Source: Streptomyces diacarni (GTDB taxonomy: Bacteria > Actinomycetota > Actinomycetes > Streptomycetales > Streptomycetaceae). Taken from it: a stretch of DNA of 64,000 nucleotides. Below the pieces are notes generated by a model. It worked only from the letters and a program-made list of their open reading frames with translations. It ran no database searches and was not told the DNA's origin. Made by a program: the position numbers and the translations under genes. Shown here in pieces: positions 43,358-52,901 of the stretch (the first letter of the stretch is position 1; the number at the start of each line of letters is the position of its first letter). Location of the stretch: NCBI RefSeq assembly GCF_003323715.1, contig NZ_QOIN01000055.1:84856-148855 (forward strand). The letters run 5' to 3'.

Positions 43358-46300
43358 ATGTACGAGCTGTCCCGGATCCGTCTCTACTCCATCGGGCCCG
43401 CCGGCGCGCGCTACGCCGACACCGTGCTGGACCTGCGCGGAGTGGGGGACGCCGTGCCCAGCCCCGCACCGGCGCAGGCGGACTTCTTCGAGGAGGAGCC
43501 CCAGGGCCCGCCCCGCCGCCCCGCGCCCGCGGGCGTCCTCTTCCTGGAGAACGGCGGCGGCAAGTCCGTCCTGCTCAAGCTGATCTTCTCCGTGATGCTG
43601 CCCGGCCACCGCAACACCCTGGGCGGCGCCAGCTCGGGCGTGCTGCGCAAGTTCCTGCTCGCCGACGACTGCGGCCACGTCGCCCTGGAGTGGCAGCACA
43701 CCCGCACCGGGGAGACCATCGTCGTCGGGAAGGTCAGCGAGTGGCGCGGCCGGCAGGTCTCCGGCGACCCGCGCAAGTTCGCCGAGGCGTGGTATTCCTT
43801 CCGCCCAGGACCCGGACTGTCCCTGGACGCGCTGCCCGTCGCCGAGTCGGCCGCGCTGCGCCCCCGCCTCGAAGGGGCGTCCTCGGCGCGCGGCAGGCGG
43901 CGCACCATGAAGGGCTTCCGCGACGTCCTGACGGAGACCGGAAAGGCGTACCCGAATCTGGACGTGGTCTGGGAGGAGGTGCACGAGCGCTGGAACGAGC
44001 ACCTGACGTCGCTCGGCCTCGACCCCGAACTCTTCCGCTACCAGCGCGAGATGAACGCAGACGAGGGCGAGGCGGCGGGCCTCTTCGCCGTCAAGAACGA
44101 CTCGGACTTCACCGACCTGCTGCTGCGGGCCGTCACCGACACCCGCGACACCGACGGGCTCGCCGACCTCGTCCACGGGTTCGCGCACAAGCTGGGACGC
44201 CGCGCCGAGCTGACCGCCGAACGGGACTTCACCGCGGGCTCCCTCGAACACCTGGAGCGCATCACCCAGGCCGCCGAGGCGCGCGGCCGCGCCCGTGAGA
44301 TCCACGCGGGCGCCGAGCGCCGTACCCGGCTGCTCGCCCAGCGGCTGACCGCGCGCGGCACCCAGGAGCGCGGTCGCGCCGCGGAACTGGCCGAGCAGCT
44401 CGCCCAGGCCGGGGAGTCCGTCACCGCGGCCGAGGACGCCCGCTCCCGCGCCTCCCGGGTCGCCGCCGAACTCGCCTACCGGCACGCTTCGCTGGCGCTG
44501 GCCGCCGCGGAGAAGTCGGCGGCGGCGCAGAAGCGCGAGCTGGGCGAGGCCCGTACGCTGCACGCGGCGTGGCAGGCGGCGGAGACGGTGCTCGCGCACC
44601 GCACGGCCGCCGACCGGTCGGCTCGCGTGGCGGCGGCCATCCGGGAGGCCGAGCGGGACGCGGCGCCCGCCCTCGCCGCGCGTTCCCAGGCGGCCACGGC
44701 GCTGGTGCGGGCCCTGAACACCGCGGCGGAGGACAGCGAACGCATCGCCGGTGAGCAGGAGGAGCGTTCGAGCGCTCTGCTGACCGACAGCGAGCGGTCC
44801 CACCGGGAGGCCACCGAGGCCGCCACCGAGGCGCAGCGCGCCCGCAGCGAGACCGAGCACCTGCGCCAGCGGCTCACCGAGGTCGAGCAGGAGATGGCCG
44901 AGGCGGTGCGCGCGGGCTGGCTCGACGACAGCGACCCGGACGCCGACCCCGCCCGCGCCGCGCTCGAGGCCAGCGACGCGGAGAAGAGCGCCGTCGCCGC
45001 GTTCGAGTCGGCGCGCGACGCGGCGGCCCGCAGCGGCGAGCGCGCCCGCGAGCTGGCGAGCCGGCACGCCAGTGCGGAACTCGCCGCGGCCCGCGCGGCG
45101 GACGCGGCCGAGGCGGCGGAGTCCGCGCACGGGGCCGAACGCGCCACGGCCGAAGCCCTGGGCGTCGAGGAGCGCCTCGCCGAGCTGCTCGGTCTGCCCG
45201 GCGCACCGGCCGGCGGTCCGGCCTCCTCCCGCCGTGCCGCCTCCGGTGCGGGCGCGCGGGGCCCGGCCCGTGCCGCCGTACCGGGCCAACGCGACGTGGG
45301 CAATGCGCCGGACGCGCTGGCCTCGACGGCGGACGAGGGGCCGAGCGCCGGCGAGCCGGGGACCGCCCGCTCCGCCGGCAGCGACGGGACGGCCGCGCGT
45401 CAGGACATGGGGGATGAGCGCCTTGCCGGTCCGCGGCAGGCGGCAGGCGCCCCGGAGGACTCAGCAGGCCACCCCCCGCACCCGGACGAGGCGGGCGCCA
45501 CGGGCCCGCTGACCGCCGAGGAGGTGGACCGCAACGCCGAGGCGCTCCAGGAGCTGCTGGACGAGGGTGTGGCCCATGCCGAACGCCAGCTGTTCGACCT
45601 GCGCACCGCAGCGGCGGACGACGCGCGGATGCTCGGTGCGCTCGGCGACGGCGGGCTGCTGCCCCCGGGCCAGGACGTGACGGCCACGGTCGAGTATCTG
45701 GGCGAGCACGGCGTCCCGGCCCTGCCCGGCTGGCGCTACCTGGCGCAGTCCGTCGACCCCGCCGACCACGCGGCGGTCCTCGCCGCCCGCCCTGAGCTGG
45801 TCGACGGCGTCGTCATCACCGACCCGCGGTCGCACACGCGCGCCCGTGAGGTGCTGGCGAGCGCGGCGCTGCTGCCGCGCTCCGCCGTCGCCGTCGGCAC
45901 CTCGGCGGCGCTGCTGGCACCGGCGCCCGCACCAGCAGGGGGCGAGGAGGCGGGCGACTCCGGCGTCTTTCTCGTACCGCCGAACCCGGCCATGCACGAC
46001 GAGTACGCGGCCGACGACGAGCGCCGCCGGCTGCGCGAGCGGGCCGCCGCCCGCGACGAGGAGATCCGCGCGCTGGCGGCACGGCTGGCCGCCGACCGGG
46101 CGCTGGCCGCCCGGCTCGCCTCGTGGCGCACCGGCTGCCCCGAGGGCCGCCTCGGTGATCTCGCCGACGCCGCCGCCGAGGCGCGGCAGGCGGCCGAGAC
46201 GGCCGAGCGCCACCTCGTCGAGGTGAGCGAGGCGCGCGTGGACGCGGACGCGCAGGCGGCCGAGACCGCCCGGGTGCGCGACGAGCGGGGGGAGCGGGCG

Positions 46301-48445
46301 CAGCGGGCGCGGCGCAGCGCGGACGCGCTGGCGGGGCTCGCCTTCCGGCTGCGGGAACGCACCGCGTGGCAGACCCGGCTGCGGGAGCTGGCCGACGACG
46401 CGGCCACGGCGCAGGAGCGTGCCGAGGTGTGCTCGCAGAAGGCGTACGCGGCGGACGAGGACCGGCGCACCGCGCAGCGCGCCGCCGACGACGCCCACCG
46501 CACGGCCCGCACCCTGAGAGGGGAACGCGCCGAGATCGCGGGCGTTCCCGACGCCCCCGAGGAGCCCGACGCCTTCCAGGAGCCCGACGCGCCCGGCGAG
46601 GGGGAGCCGGCCGACGGAGGGGCCGACGCGGCCGAGGGGAAGGCGGCGGGTGCCAGGCCGGCGTCGCTGCCGGACCTGCGTGAGGCCTACCGTTCGGCCT
46701 CCCAGCTGTACGAGAAGGTCGGCGTCGGCGCCGACCTGCGCGCCGAACAGGCCCGCGCCGAGGGCGACGAGTCCGCCGCCAAGGCGGCGCTCGACCGGCT
46801 CACCAACAAGGTGCGCACCCGCGCCGCCCAGCTCCTGGAAGGCCCGGACGGCGCCGACGGCCCTTCCCGGCAGGCGGCCGCCGCCCGCGCCGAAGCGCTC
46901 GTCCAGCGGCTGGAGTCGCGCGGCTCCGACGTCAGCGAACAGCTCGGCCGGCTCCGCGGCGAGGCCGAGCGGCTCGCGCCGCCGGACGGGCAGGCCCACA
47001 CCGAACTGCCCGCCGAGCGGGTGCCGGGCGACGCGGCCGAGGCCCAGAGCCTGCTGCGGACGGCCAACGCGGAACTGGCCACCAGGGGCGACGAGCTCGA
47101 CGCGGCGCGCGCCGCCCACGAGTCGCTGCAGCGCGCCCACACGGCCGCCGAGGACGCCGCCGGCGGCTTCGACGAGACGGCGACCACCCTCCGGGATTTG
47201 CTGCGCGACCCGGCAGCCTCCGTTGCCGCAACGCCGCACGGCGAGGAGGAGCCGCCCGGGCCGTATCCCGGAGCGCTCGCCGAGGCCCGTCAGGCGGCGG
47301 CCGAGGCCCGGCGCTCGCTGCGCGGTTGCGCCGCCGACCTCGGTTCGGCGGAGGGGGCCGTACGTGAGGCCTGTGACGTGCTCGTACGGCACGCCAACTC
47401 CAGCCGCTACGAGCACGTGCGCACCCCGGCCAGGCAGCAGGTGCGCGAGCTGCCCGCCTCGGCGCTGCCCGACCATGCGGCCGCCTGGGCCGCGGCGTTC
47501 GCGCCCCGACTGCGGGTACTGACCGACGAACTGGAGCAGTTGGAGCGCAACCGGGACAGCATCGTGGACCGGCTGCGCGGCCTGGTGGAGTCGTCGCTGA
47601 CGACGCTGCGCTCGGCCCAGCGGCTCTCCCGCCTGCCCGAGGGGCTGGGGGAGTGGTCGGGCCAGGAGTTCCTGCGCATCCGGTTCGACGACCCCGACCA
47701 GGCCACGCTCACCGAACGGCTGGGCGAGGTCATCGACGAGGCCACCCGCGCCGCCGTGCGCAAGAACTCCGACTTGCGGCGTGACGGCATGTCGCTGCTG
47801 CTGCGCGGCGTCCACGCGGCGCTCCAGCCGCGCGGGGTGTCGGTGGAGATCCTCAAGCCGGACGCCGTGCTGCGCGCCGAGCGGGTGCCCGTCGGACAGA
47901 TGGGCGACGTCTTCTCCGGAGGCCAGCTGCTGACCGCGGCCATCGCCCTGTACTGCACGATGGCCGCCCTGCGCAGCAACGACCGTGGCCGGGACAAGCA
48001 CCGGCACGCGGGAACCCTGTTCCTGGACAACCCCATCGGGCGGGCCAACGCCACCTATCTCCTGGAGCTCCAGCGGGCTGTCGCCGACGCCCTGGGGGTC
48101 CAGCTCCTCTACACCACGGGTCTGTTCGACACCACGGCTCTGGCGGAGTTCCCGCTGGTGATCAGGATGCGCAACGACGCGGATCTGCGTGCGGGCCTCA
48201 AATACATCAGCGTGGAGGAGCACCTGCGTCCTGGTCTGCCGGGCCCCGCGGACGAGGAGGGCGGGGCCGAGGTGCACGGGGAGATCACCGCGACACGGAT
48301 GTTCCTCCGCCCCGACCAGGCGCGGCCTTCCGGTGCGGAGGGCGGCCCTGCCGAGCAGCCGTCACCGGAGGCTGCGGGCCCGCAGGTTCCGGCTCCTCAG
48401 CCGCCGAGTGACGCGCCGGGCGCGGCACCCTTCCCGCACCCCTGA
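43358..48445 (+). CDS. SMC/MukB-like coiled-coil ABC ATPase
   Basis: A 1695-residue protein with split ABC ATPase ends. The N-terminal head has Walker A in LENGGGKSVLLKL (Lys69, Ser70) and a Q-loop-like VALEWQ. Very long Ala/Glu/Arg-rich coiled coils run from about 230 to 1490, broken by a low-complexity linker (about 615-720) and a compact hinge-like domain (about 735-880, LPGWRYLAQSVDPADHAAVL). The C-terminal head has the signature FSGGQ at 1519-1523 and Walker B GTLFLDNP with Asp1557, where the usual catalytic Glu is Asn1558. Its operon makes it the motor of a MukB/MksB/JetC-like complex. No JetD-like nuclease gene follows. The last 60 residues are Pro-rich and overlap an antisense gene. 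Confidence 0.8.
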   Translation: MYELSRIRLYSIGPAGARYADTVLDLRGVGDAVPSPAPAQADFFEEEPQGPPRRPAPAGVLFLENGGGKSVLLKLIFSVMLPGHRNTLGGASSGVLRKFLLADDCGHVALEWQHTRTGETIVVGKVSEWRGRQVSGDPRKFAEAWYSFRPGPGLSLDALPVAESAALRPRLEGASSARGRRRTMKGFRDVLTETGKAYPNLDVVWEEVHERWNEHLTSLGLDPELFRYQREMNADEGEAAGLFAVKNDSDFTDLLLRAVTDTRDTDGLADLVHGFAHKLGRRAELTAERDFTAGSLEHLERITQAAEARGRAREIHAGAERRTRLLAQRLTARGTQERGRAAELAEQLAQAGESVTAAEDARSRASRVAAELAYRHASLALAAAEKSAAAQKRELGEARTLHAAWQAAETVLAHRTAADRSARVAAAIREAERDAAPALAARSQAATALVRALNTAAEDSERIAGEQEERSSALLTDSERSHREATEAATEAQRARSETEHLRQRLTEVEQEMAEAVRAGWLDDSDPDADPARAALEASDAEKSAVAAFESARDAAARSGERARELASRHASAELAAARAADAAEAAESAHGAERATAEALGVEERLAELLGLPGAPAGGPASSRRAASGAGARGPARAAVPGQRDVGNAPDALASTADEGPSAGEPGTARSAGSDGTAARQDMGDERLAGPRQAAGAPEDSAGHPPHPDEAGATGPLTAEEVDRNAEALQELLDEGVAHAERQLFDLRTAAADDARMLGALGDGGLLPPGQDVTATVEYLGEHGVPALPGWRYLAQSVDPADHAAVLAARPELVDGVVITDPRSHTRAREVLASAALLPRSAVAVGTSAALLAPAPAPAGGEEAGDSGVFLVPPNPAMHDEYAADDERRRLRERAAARDEEIRALAARLAADRALAARLASWRTGCPEGRLGDLADAAAEARQAAETAERHLVEVSEARVDADAQAAETARVRDERGERAQRARRSADALAGLAFRLRERTAWQTRLRELADDAATAQERAEVCSQKAYAADEDRRTAQRAADDAHRTARTLRGERAEIAGVPDAPEEPDAFQEPDAPGEGEPADGGADAAEGKAAGARPASLPDLREAYRSASQLYEKVGVGADLRAEQARAEGDESAAKAALDRLTNKVRTRAAQLLEGPDGADGPSRQAAAARAEALVQRLESRGSDVSEQLGRLRGEAERLAPPDGQAHTELPAERVPGDAAEAQSLLRTANAELATRGDELDAARAAHESLQRAHTAAEDAAGGFDETATTLRDLLRDPAASVAATPHGEEEPPGPYPGALAEARQAAAEARRSLRGCAADLGSAEGAVREACDVLVRHANSSRYEHVRTPARQQVRELPASALPDHAAAWAAAFAPRLRVLTDELEQLERNRDSIVDRLRGLVESSLTTLRSAQRLSRLPEGLGEWSGQEFLRIRFDDPDQATLTERLGEVIDEATRAAVRKNSDLRRDGMSLLLRGVHAALQPRGVSVEILKPDAVLRAERVPVGQMGDVFSGGQLLTAAIALYCTMAALRSNDRGRDKHRHAGTLFLDNPIGRANATYLLELQRAVADALGVQLLYTTGLFDTTALAEFPLVIRMRNDADLRAGLKYISVEEHLRPGLPGPADEEGGAEVHGEITATRMFLRPDQARPSGAEGGPAEQPSPEAAGPQVPAPQPPSDAPGAAPFPHP

Positions 48446-48857
48446 CGTCCCGCTTGTCCGGTCCGTCCTGCCCGTTCCGTCCCTGCTGCCGATCCGGTCG
48501 GTCCCGTCCATCCCGTGCGTCCCGTCCGTTCTCGTCCGGGTGGGTGACCTGTGCCGTCTCCTCGCGTCCCGCGCGCCGGTGTGCCTCCACCGCGCGGCGC
48601 CGCGCCACGCTGCTCGGCTCCGAGACGACGCCGTGCCGCTGGACCCATACCTGCCGCGTGATCCACACGTCCAGCACCGCCCATGTCGCCACGATGGTGC
48701 CGCCGATGGTGGCGAGCACCATGGGGAAGGCCAGCCACACGCCGGCCATCGAGCAGAAGAACGCGATCATGAGCAGCACCAGCGTCAGCGCCGCGATGAT
48801 CACCGCACGCGCCGCCGCCGCCCGGACCGGATCCGGCAGGCGGGGTTTCGTATACAT
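48285..48857 (-). CDS. Small two-helix membrane protein, antisense-overlapping the SMC gene
   Basis: A 190-residue protein: MYTKPRLPDPVRAA, then two membrane helices (about 15-65, VIIAALTLVLLMIAFFCSM and FPMVLATIGGTIVATWAVL), then a basic Arg/Asp/Gly-rich cytosolic tail. ATG at 48857 follows GGGGGAGTG. The 3' 161 bp overlap the 3' end of the SMC-like gene on the other strand. The membrane part is protein-like and recalls a conserved Streptomyces protein; the tail is low complexity and the true end could be earlier. Divergent from the conservon kinase. Function unknown. Confidence 0.65.
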   Translation of the reverse strand: MYTKPRLPDPVRAAAARAVIIAALTLVLLMIAFFCSMAGVWLAFPMVLATIGGTIVATWAVLDVWITRQVWVQRHGVVSEPSSVARRRAVEAHRRAGREETAQVTHPDENGRDARDGRDRPDRQQGRNGQDGPDKRDVRGAGRVPRPARHSAAEEPEPAGPQPPVTAARQGRPPHRKAAPGRGGGTSVSR

Positions 48858-49093
48858 CCTGTTCACTCCCCCTCCACGACCCCCTCGATCTTCCCACGGT
48901 TGCGCAAACGTGTCCTTGGACACAAACCTCGAACGCCCGCCCGGGCATCGTCGGACAACTCAGGATGAGGCGCCACGGACCGCCTGTTCCCGTGCCCGTA
49001 CACACCTACGAGTTGCCGGTGCGTCAGTAGTAAGCTCACGCCGTTTGCTGTCGGTACACGCCCCCGTGCGCTGGGGAGTACGTAGGGGAGGCC

Positions 49094-51958
49094 ATGCGCT
49101 TTCGCGGGAAGTCCATCCGCCGGAAGATCGTGGTGCTGCTGCTGGTGCCGCTGGTGTCTCTGGTGTCCATCTGGGGCTTCGCGACGTACATCACCGCGAC
49201 GGAGGCGAACAGCCTGCTGCGGCTGGATGAGATCACCCGCAAGATCGGCGATCCCACCGAGGACGCCGTCCAGGCCATCCAGCGAGAACGCCGCCACATC
49301 ATGGTGCACATCGCCGACCCCCAGGGCGGCGCGGGACTGGAATCCCTGCGCAAGGCGGAGCGCGCCACCGACAAGAAGGTCTCCGCGGTCCGCCGCAACG
49401 CCGCCGACGGCAGTCTCCGTTCCGACCTGGGCCCCGACTCGCGGGCCCGGCTCGACGACTTCCTCGGCGCGCTGGACGGTCTCGACGCGCTCCGCTCCCG
49501 GGTCGAGAAGGACACCATCACCCGCGGCGGTGCCTTCCAGGCCTACAACGAACTGGTCGACCCCGCCTACGCGGTCATCAGCTCGCTGAGCGCCGTCGAC
49601 GACGTCGGCCTGGAGAAGGAGGGCCGCGCCCTCGTCTACGTCTCGCTGGCCCGTGAGTACCTCTCCCGCGAGGACGCCCTGATGGCGGCCGCCTACGCCG
49701 CGGGCGAGTTCACCCGCGGTGACCAGCGCGCCCTCTCGGACCGGGTCGCCGAGCGCAACATCACCTACCAGACCAACCTGCCCTCCCTGCCGGCCACCGA
49801 CCGGCAGATGTTCGAGAACTACTGGAACAGCACCAACGGCCGTACCCTGCGCGGCAACGAGGACGCCGTCATCGCCGCGGGGCCCCGCAGGACCGAGGGC
49901 CCGGTCGGTCAGGAGCGCTGGCGCCAGGGCATCACCGCGGCACTGGACGACCTCAAGCGGATGGAGGTCAAGGCCCAGCAGCGCTACCAGGACCGGGTCG
50001 ACCCCGTCGCCACCCGCGTACTGGTGCAGGCGGCGGCCGCGGGCGTGCTCGGGTTCCTGGCCGTGCTGGCCTCCCTCGTCATCTCCATACGGGTCGGCCG
50101 CAGCCTCGTGCGCGACCTCGGCACGCTGCGCAAGGAGGCCAACGAGTCGGCGGGCGTGCGGCTGCCCAGCGTGATGCGGAGGCTGGCGGCGGGCGACCGG
50201 GTCGACGTGGAGGCCGAGTCCCCGCAGCTCGACTACTCGGCCGACGAGATGGGGCAGGTGGGCCAGGCGCTCAACACGCTGCAGCGCGCCGCCGTCGAAG
50301 CAGCCGTCAAACAGGCCGACATGCGGCGCGGCGTCTCCGAGGTCTTCGTCAACCTCGCCCGGCGCAACCAGGTCCTGCTGCACCGCCAGCTCACTCTCCT
50401 CGACGCCATGGAGCGTCGCACCGAGGACGCCGACGAGCTCGCGGACCTCTTCAGGCTCGACCACCTCACCACCCGGATGCGCCGCCACGCCGAAGGCCTG
50501 GTCATCCTCTCCGGCGCGGCCCCCTCCCGGCAGTGGCGCAAGCCCGTGCAGCTCATGGACGTCGTGCGGGCGGCCGTCGCCGAGGTCGAGGACTACGAGC
50601 GGATCGAGGTGCGCAGGCTGCCGAGGCTGGCCGTCGACGGCAGCGCGGTCGCCGACCTGACGCACCTGATCGCCGAGTTGCTGGAGAACGCCACCGTCTT
50701 CTCTCCGCCGCACACGGCCGTGCAGGTGCTGGGGGAGCGCGTCGCCAACGGCTTCACGCTGGAGATCCACGACCGCGGCCTGGGCATGACCGCCGACGCG
50801 ATGCTGGACGCCAACCTGCGGCTCGCCGAGACGCCCGAGTTCGAACTGTCCGACACCGACCGGCTGGGCCTCTTCGTCGTCTCACGACTCGCCCAGCGCC
50901 AGGGCGTCCGGGTCTCCCTGCAGCCGTCGCCCTACGGCGGCACCACCGCCGTCGTCCTGATCCCCGGCGCCGTCCTCACCGAGACCCCGGGTCGCGACGA
51001 GGAGCAGCGCCCGCCCCGCACCGCCATCGAGGCCGGCGGAAAGCCCGCCCGGCCTCTCGACGGGCCCGTCGAGCTGGAGGCCCCGATCGACCAGACACCC
51101 CCCACCCGTGAAGGCCGCGGTCTGCCACAGCGCAGGCGGGGCCCCGCCACCGGCCCCCTTCCCGCGGCGGCCGGGGAAGTGCACCAGCAGGCCCGGGACG
51201 AGGCCGCCTCCGGCTCCCGCGGCCAGGACCGCACCGCGGCGGACGCCGCGGACGACGGCGGTGCGAACGGCGGGCAAGCGCCGCTGCCGCGCCGGCGTCC
51301 CGGAACACCCGTACTCGTCTCCGACAACGGCCGTACCGTCGATCCTGACCGCCGCTCAGGACCGGAGCGGCGTACCGGCGAAGCGGACCGTCAGGACTCC
51401 GGTGCGGGCGCCCACACGGGCGGACCCGCGCCGCTGCCCCGCCGTAAGAAGCCCGGTGCGGCCTCCGGGGCGCAAGAAGACCGTCCGCGGGCGGAGGCTG
51501 GCTCCACGCCGCAGACCGCACCGCCCCCGCAGGCACCAGGCACCACACGGGGCACCACGCCGGACCCCGGCGCCTCATCGGACGCCGGCACCCCGCACGG
51601 CACCAGCGCCGCGCAGAGCGTCGGTCCCACGCGGGACGCCGGTGCCTCGGGGACCGACAACGCCTCGCCGGCCGACAACGCCTCGCGCGTCGGCGGGCTG
51701 CCGCGCCGGGTGCGGCAGGCGAGCCTCGCGCCGCAGCTCAAGGCCGACACCCCGACCGTCAGCACCCGCATGCCGTACGGCCAAGCGGGCACCCAGGATT
51801 CCAGCACGCCGGATGCCGCCGAGCGCGACGCCGACGAAGTGCGCAGCAAGATGGCCTCCCTCCAGCGCGGCTGGGAACGCGGCAGACGCGAGAGCGAACC
51901 GCCGCACGACGCGGGGGAGTCAGCACCAGGAACGACACCGGGAGGGGACGGTCGATGA
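49094..51958 (+). CDS. cvnA: Conservon sensor histidine kinase (nitrate-sensor type)
   Basis: Membrane sensor of 954 residues. Helix 1 is at about 12-32, an external nitrate/nitrite-sensing (NIT)-like domain covers about 40-305, helix 2 about 312-335, then a HAMP-like segment. The cytosolic dimerisation helices contain LFRLDHLTTRMRRH (His457 candidate) and the HATPase domain has AELLENATVFSPP, IHDRGLGMT and GLFVVSRLA. The last 300 residues are Pro/Arg/Ala-rich and disordered. It is the first gene of a conservon in which CvnA, CvnB, CvnC and the GTPase CvnD assemble at the membrane. ATGA overlap with cvnB. Signal unknown. Confidence 0.93.
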   Translation: MRFRGKSIRRKIVVLLLVPLVSLVSIWGFATYITATEANSLLRLDEITRKIGDPTEDAVQAIQRERRHIMVHIADPQGGAGLESLRKAERATDKKVSAVRRNAADGSLRSDLGPDSRARLDDFLGALDGLDALRSRVEKDTITRGGAFQAYNELVDPAYAVISSLSAVDDVGLEKEGRALVYVSLAREYLSREDALMAAAYAAGEFTRGDQRALSDRVAERNITYQTNLPSLPATDRQMFENYWNSTNGRTLRGNEDAVIAAGPRRTEGPVGQERWRQGITAALDDLKRMEVKAQQRYQDRVDPVATRVLVQAAAAGVLGFLAVLASLVISIRVGRSLVRDLGTLRKEANESAGVRLPSVMRRLAAGDRVDVEAESPQLDYSADEMGQVGQALNTLQRAAVEAAVKQADMRRGVSEVFVNLARRNQVLLHRQLTLLDAMERRTEDADELADLFRLDHLTTRMRRHAEGLVILSGAAPSRQWRKPVQLMDVVRAAVAEVEDYERIEVRRLPRLAVDGSAVADLTHLIAELLENATVFSPPHTAVQVLGERVANGFTLEIHDRGLGMTADAMLDANLRLAETPEFELSDTDRLGLFVVSRLAQRQGVRVSLQPSPYGGTTAVVLIPGAVLTETPGRDEEQRPPRTAIEAGGKPARPLDGPVELEAPIDQTPPTREGRGLPQRRRGPATGPLPAAAGEVHQQARDEAASGSRGQDRTAADAADDGGANGGQAPLPRRRPGTPVLVSDNGRTVDPDRRSGPERRTGEADRQDSGAGAHTGGPAPLPRRKKPGAASGAQEDRPRAEAGSTPQTAPPPQAPGTTRGTTPDPGASSDAGTPHGTSAAQSVGPTRDAGASGTDNASPADNASRVGGLPRRVRQASLAPQLKADTPTVSTRMPYGQAGTQDSSTPDAAERDADEVRSKMASLQRGWERGRRESEPPHDAGESAPGTTPGGDGR

Positions 51959-52398
51959 CCGCACCGAACGCCGCATCGCACTCCGCTGGAAGCGGCGAAC
52001 TCAACTGGCTCCTCGACGAACTGGTCGAGCGCGTGGGCAGCATCCGCAAGGCGCTCGTCCTCTCAGGTGACGGCCTCGCCAGGGGCGCGTCGCAGGGCCT
52101 GACCAGGGAGGACAGCGAGCACCTGGCGGCCGTCGCCTCCGGGTTCCACAGCCTGGCCAAGGGCGTGGGCCGCCACTTCGACGTGGGCGGTGTCCGCCAG
52201 ACCGTGGTCGAACTGGAGGACGCCTTCCTCTTCGTGACGGCGGCGGGGGACGGCAGCTGCCTGGCCGTGCTCGCGGACGCGGAATCGGACGTCGGCCTGG
52301 TCGCCTACGAGATGACGCTGCTGGTCAAGCGCGTCGGTGCCCACCTGAGCACCGCGCCGCGCGCCACCCCGGCGGGCGGCACCACCACAACCGACTGA
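51955..52398 (+). CDS. cvnB: Roadblock/LC7 protein CvnB
   Basis: A 147-residue roadblock/LC7-fold protein (LNWLLDELVERVGSIRKALV, DGLARGASQGL, GSCLAVLADAESDVGLVAYE). In conservons it works with the small GTPase as a regulator of its nucleotide state. It starts inside the cvnA stop (ATGA), so translation is coupled. The last 20 residues are Thr/Ala-rich. Confidence 0.95.
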   Translation: MTAPNAASHSAGSGELNWLLDELVERVGSIRKALVLSGDGLARGASQGLTREDSEHLAAVASGFHSLAKGVGRHFDVGGVRQTVVELEDAFLFVTAAGDGSCLAVLADAESDVGLVAYEMTLLVKRVGAHLSTAPRATPAGGTTTTD

Positions 52399-52481
52399 CG
52401 CGGACGGCGGGGGACCTCGGAAACAAGGCGGGGGAACCGGGGAAACCGAGGAAACGAGGAAATGAGGGGGCGGGGCCGGCA

Positions 52482-52901
52482 ATGACGGACCACTGGTTCG
52501 ACGACGCGGCAGGACCCGTGGTGCGGCCGTACGCGATGACGCGGGGCCGCACCCGCAGCAGCGTCGTCGCGGCGCAGCTCGACCTCATCGCCCTCGTCCT
52601 GTCCGACGAGCCGGCCGAGGGGTGCGCGGACGATCCGGAGGGGCCGCCCACCGAGGACGCGCTCCTCGCGGATCACTCGCTGGCCCCCGAACACCTCGAC
52701 ATCGTCCTGCGCTGCCGCCGCTCCGCCCTGTCGGTGGCGGAGCTGGCGGCCGAACTCGATCTGCCCGTCGGTGTCGTCCGGGTCCTGATCGGCGACCTGC
52801 TGGAAGCCGAGCTGGTCCGCGTCACCCGTCCCGTCCCTCCGGCCGAGCTGCCGGACGAGAGCATCCTCAGAGAGGTGATCAATGGTCTTCGGGCGCTCTA
52901 A
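52482..52901 (+). CDS. cvnC: DUF742 protein CvnC
   Basis: A 139-residue DUF742 protein with a winged-helix-like C-terminal half. VVRPYAMTRGRTR near the start is the family signature; LSVAELAAELDLPVGVVRVL is the helix-turn-helix, followed by GDLLEAELVRV. It overlaps cvnD by 20 bp. Its role in conservons is an adaptor between kinase and GTPase; DNA binding is not established. Confidence 0.93.
   Translation: MTDHWFDDAAGPVVRPYAMTRGRTRSSVVAAQLDLIALVLSDEPAEGCADDPEGPPTEDALLADHSLAPEHLDIVLRCRRSALSVAELAAELDLPVGVVRVLIGDLLEAELVRVTRPVPPAELPDESILREVINGLRAL

Noticed and set aside
42152..48277. Two long minus-strand frames opposite the SMC operon (1045 and 938 codons)
   Set aside because: Shadows of the coiled-coil coding sequence; Gly/Arg/Leu-rich with no domain.
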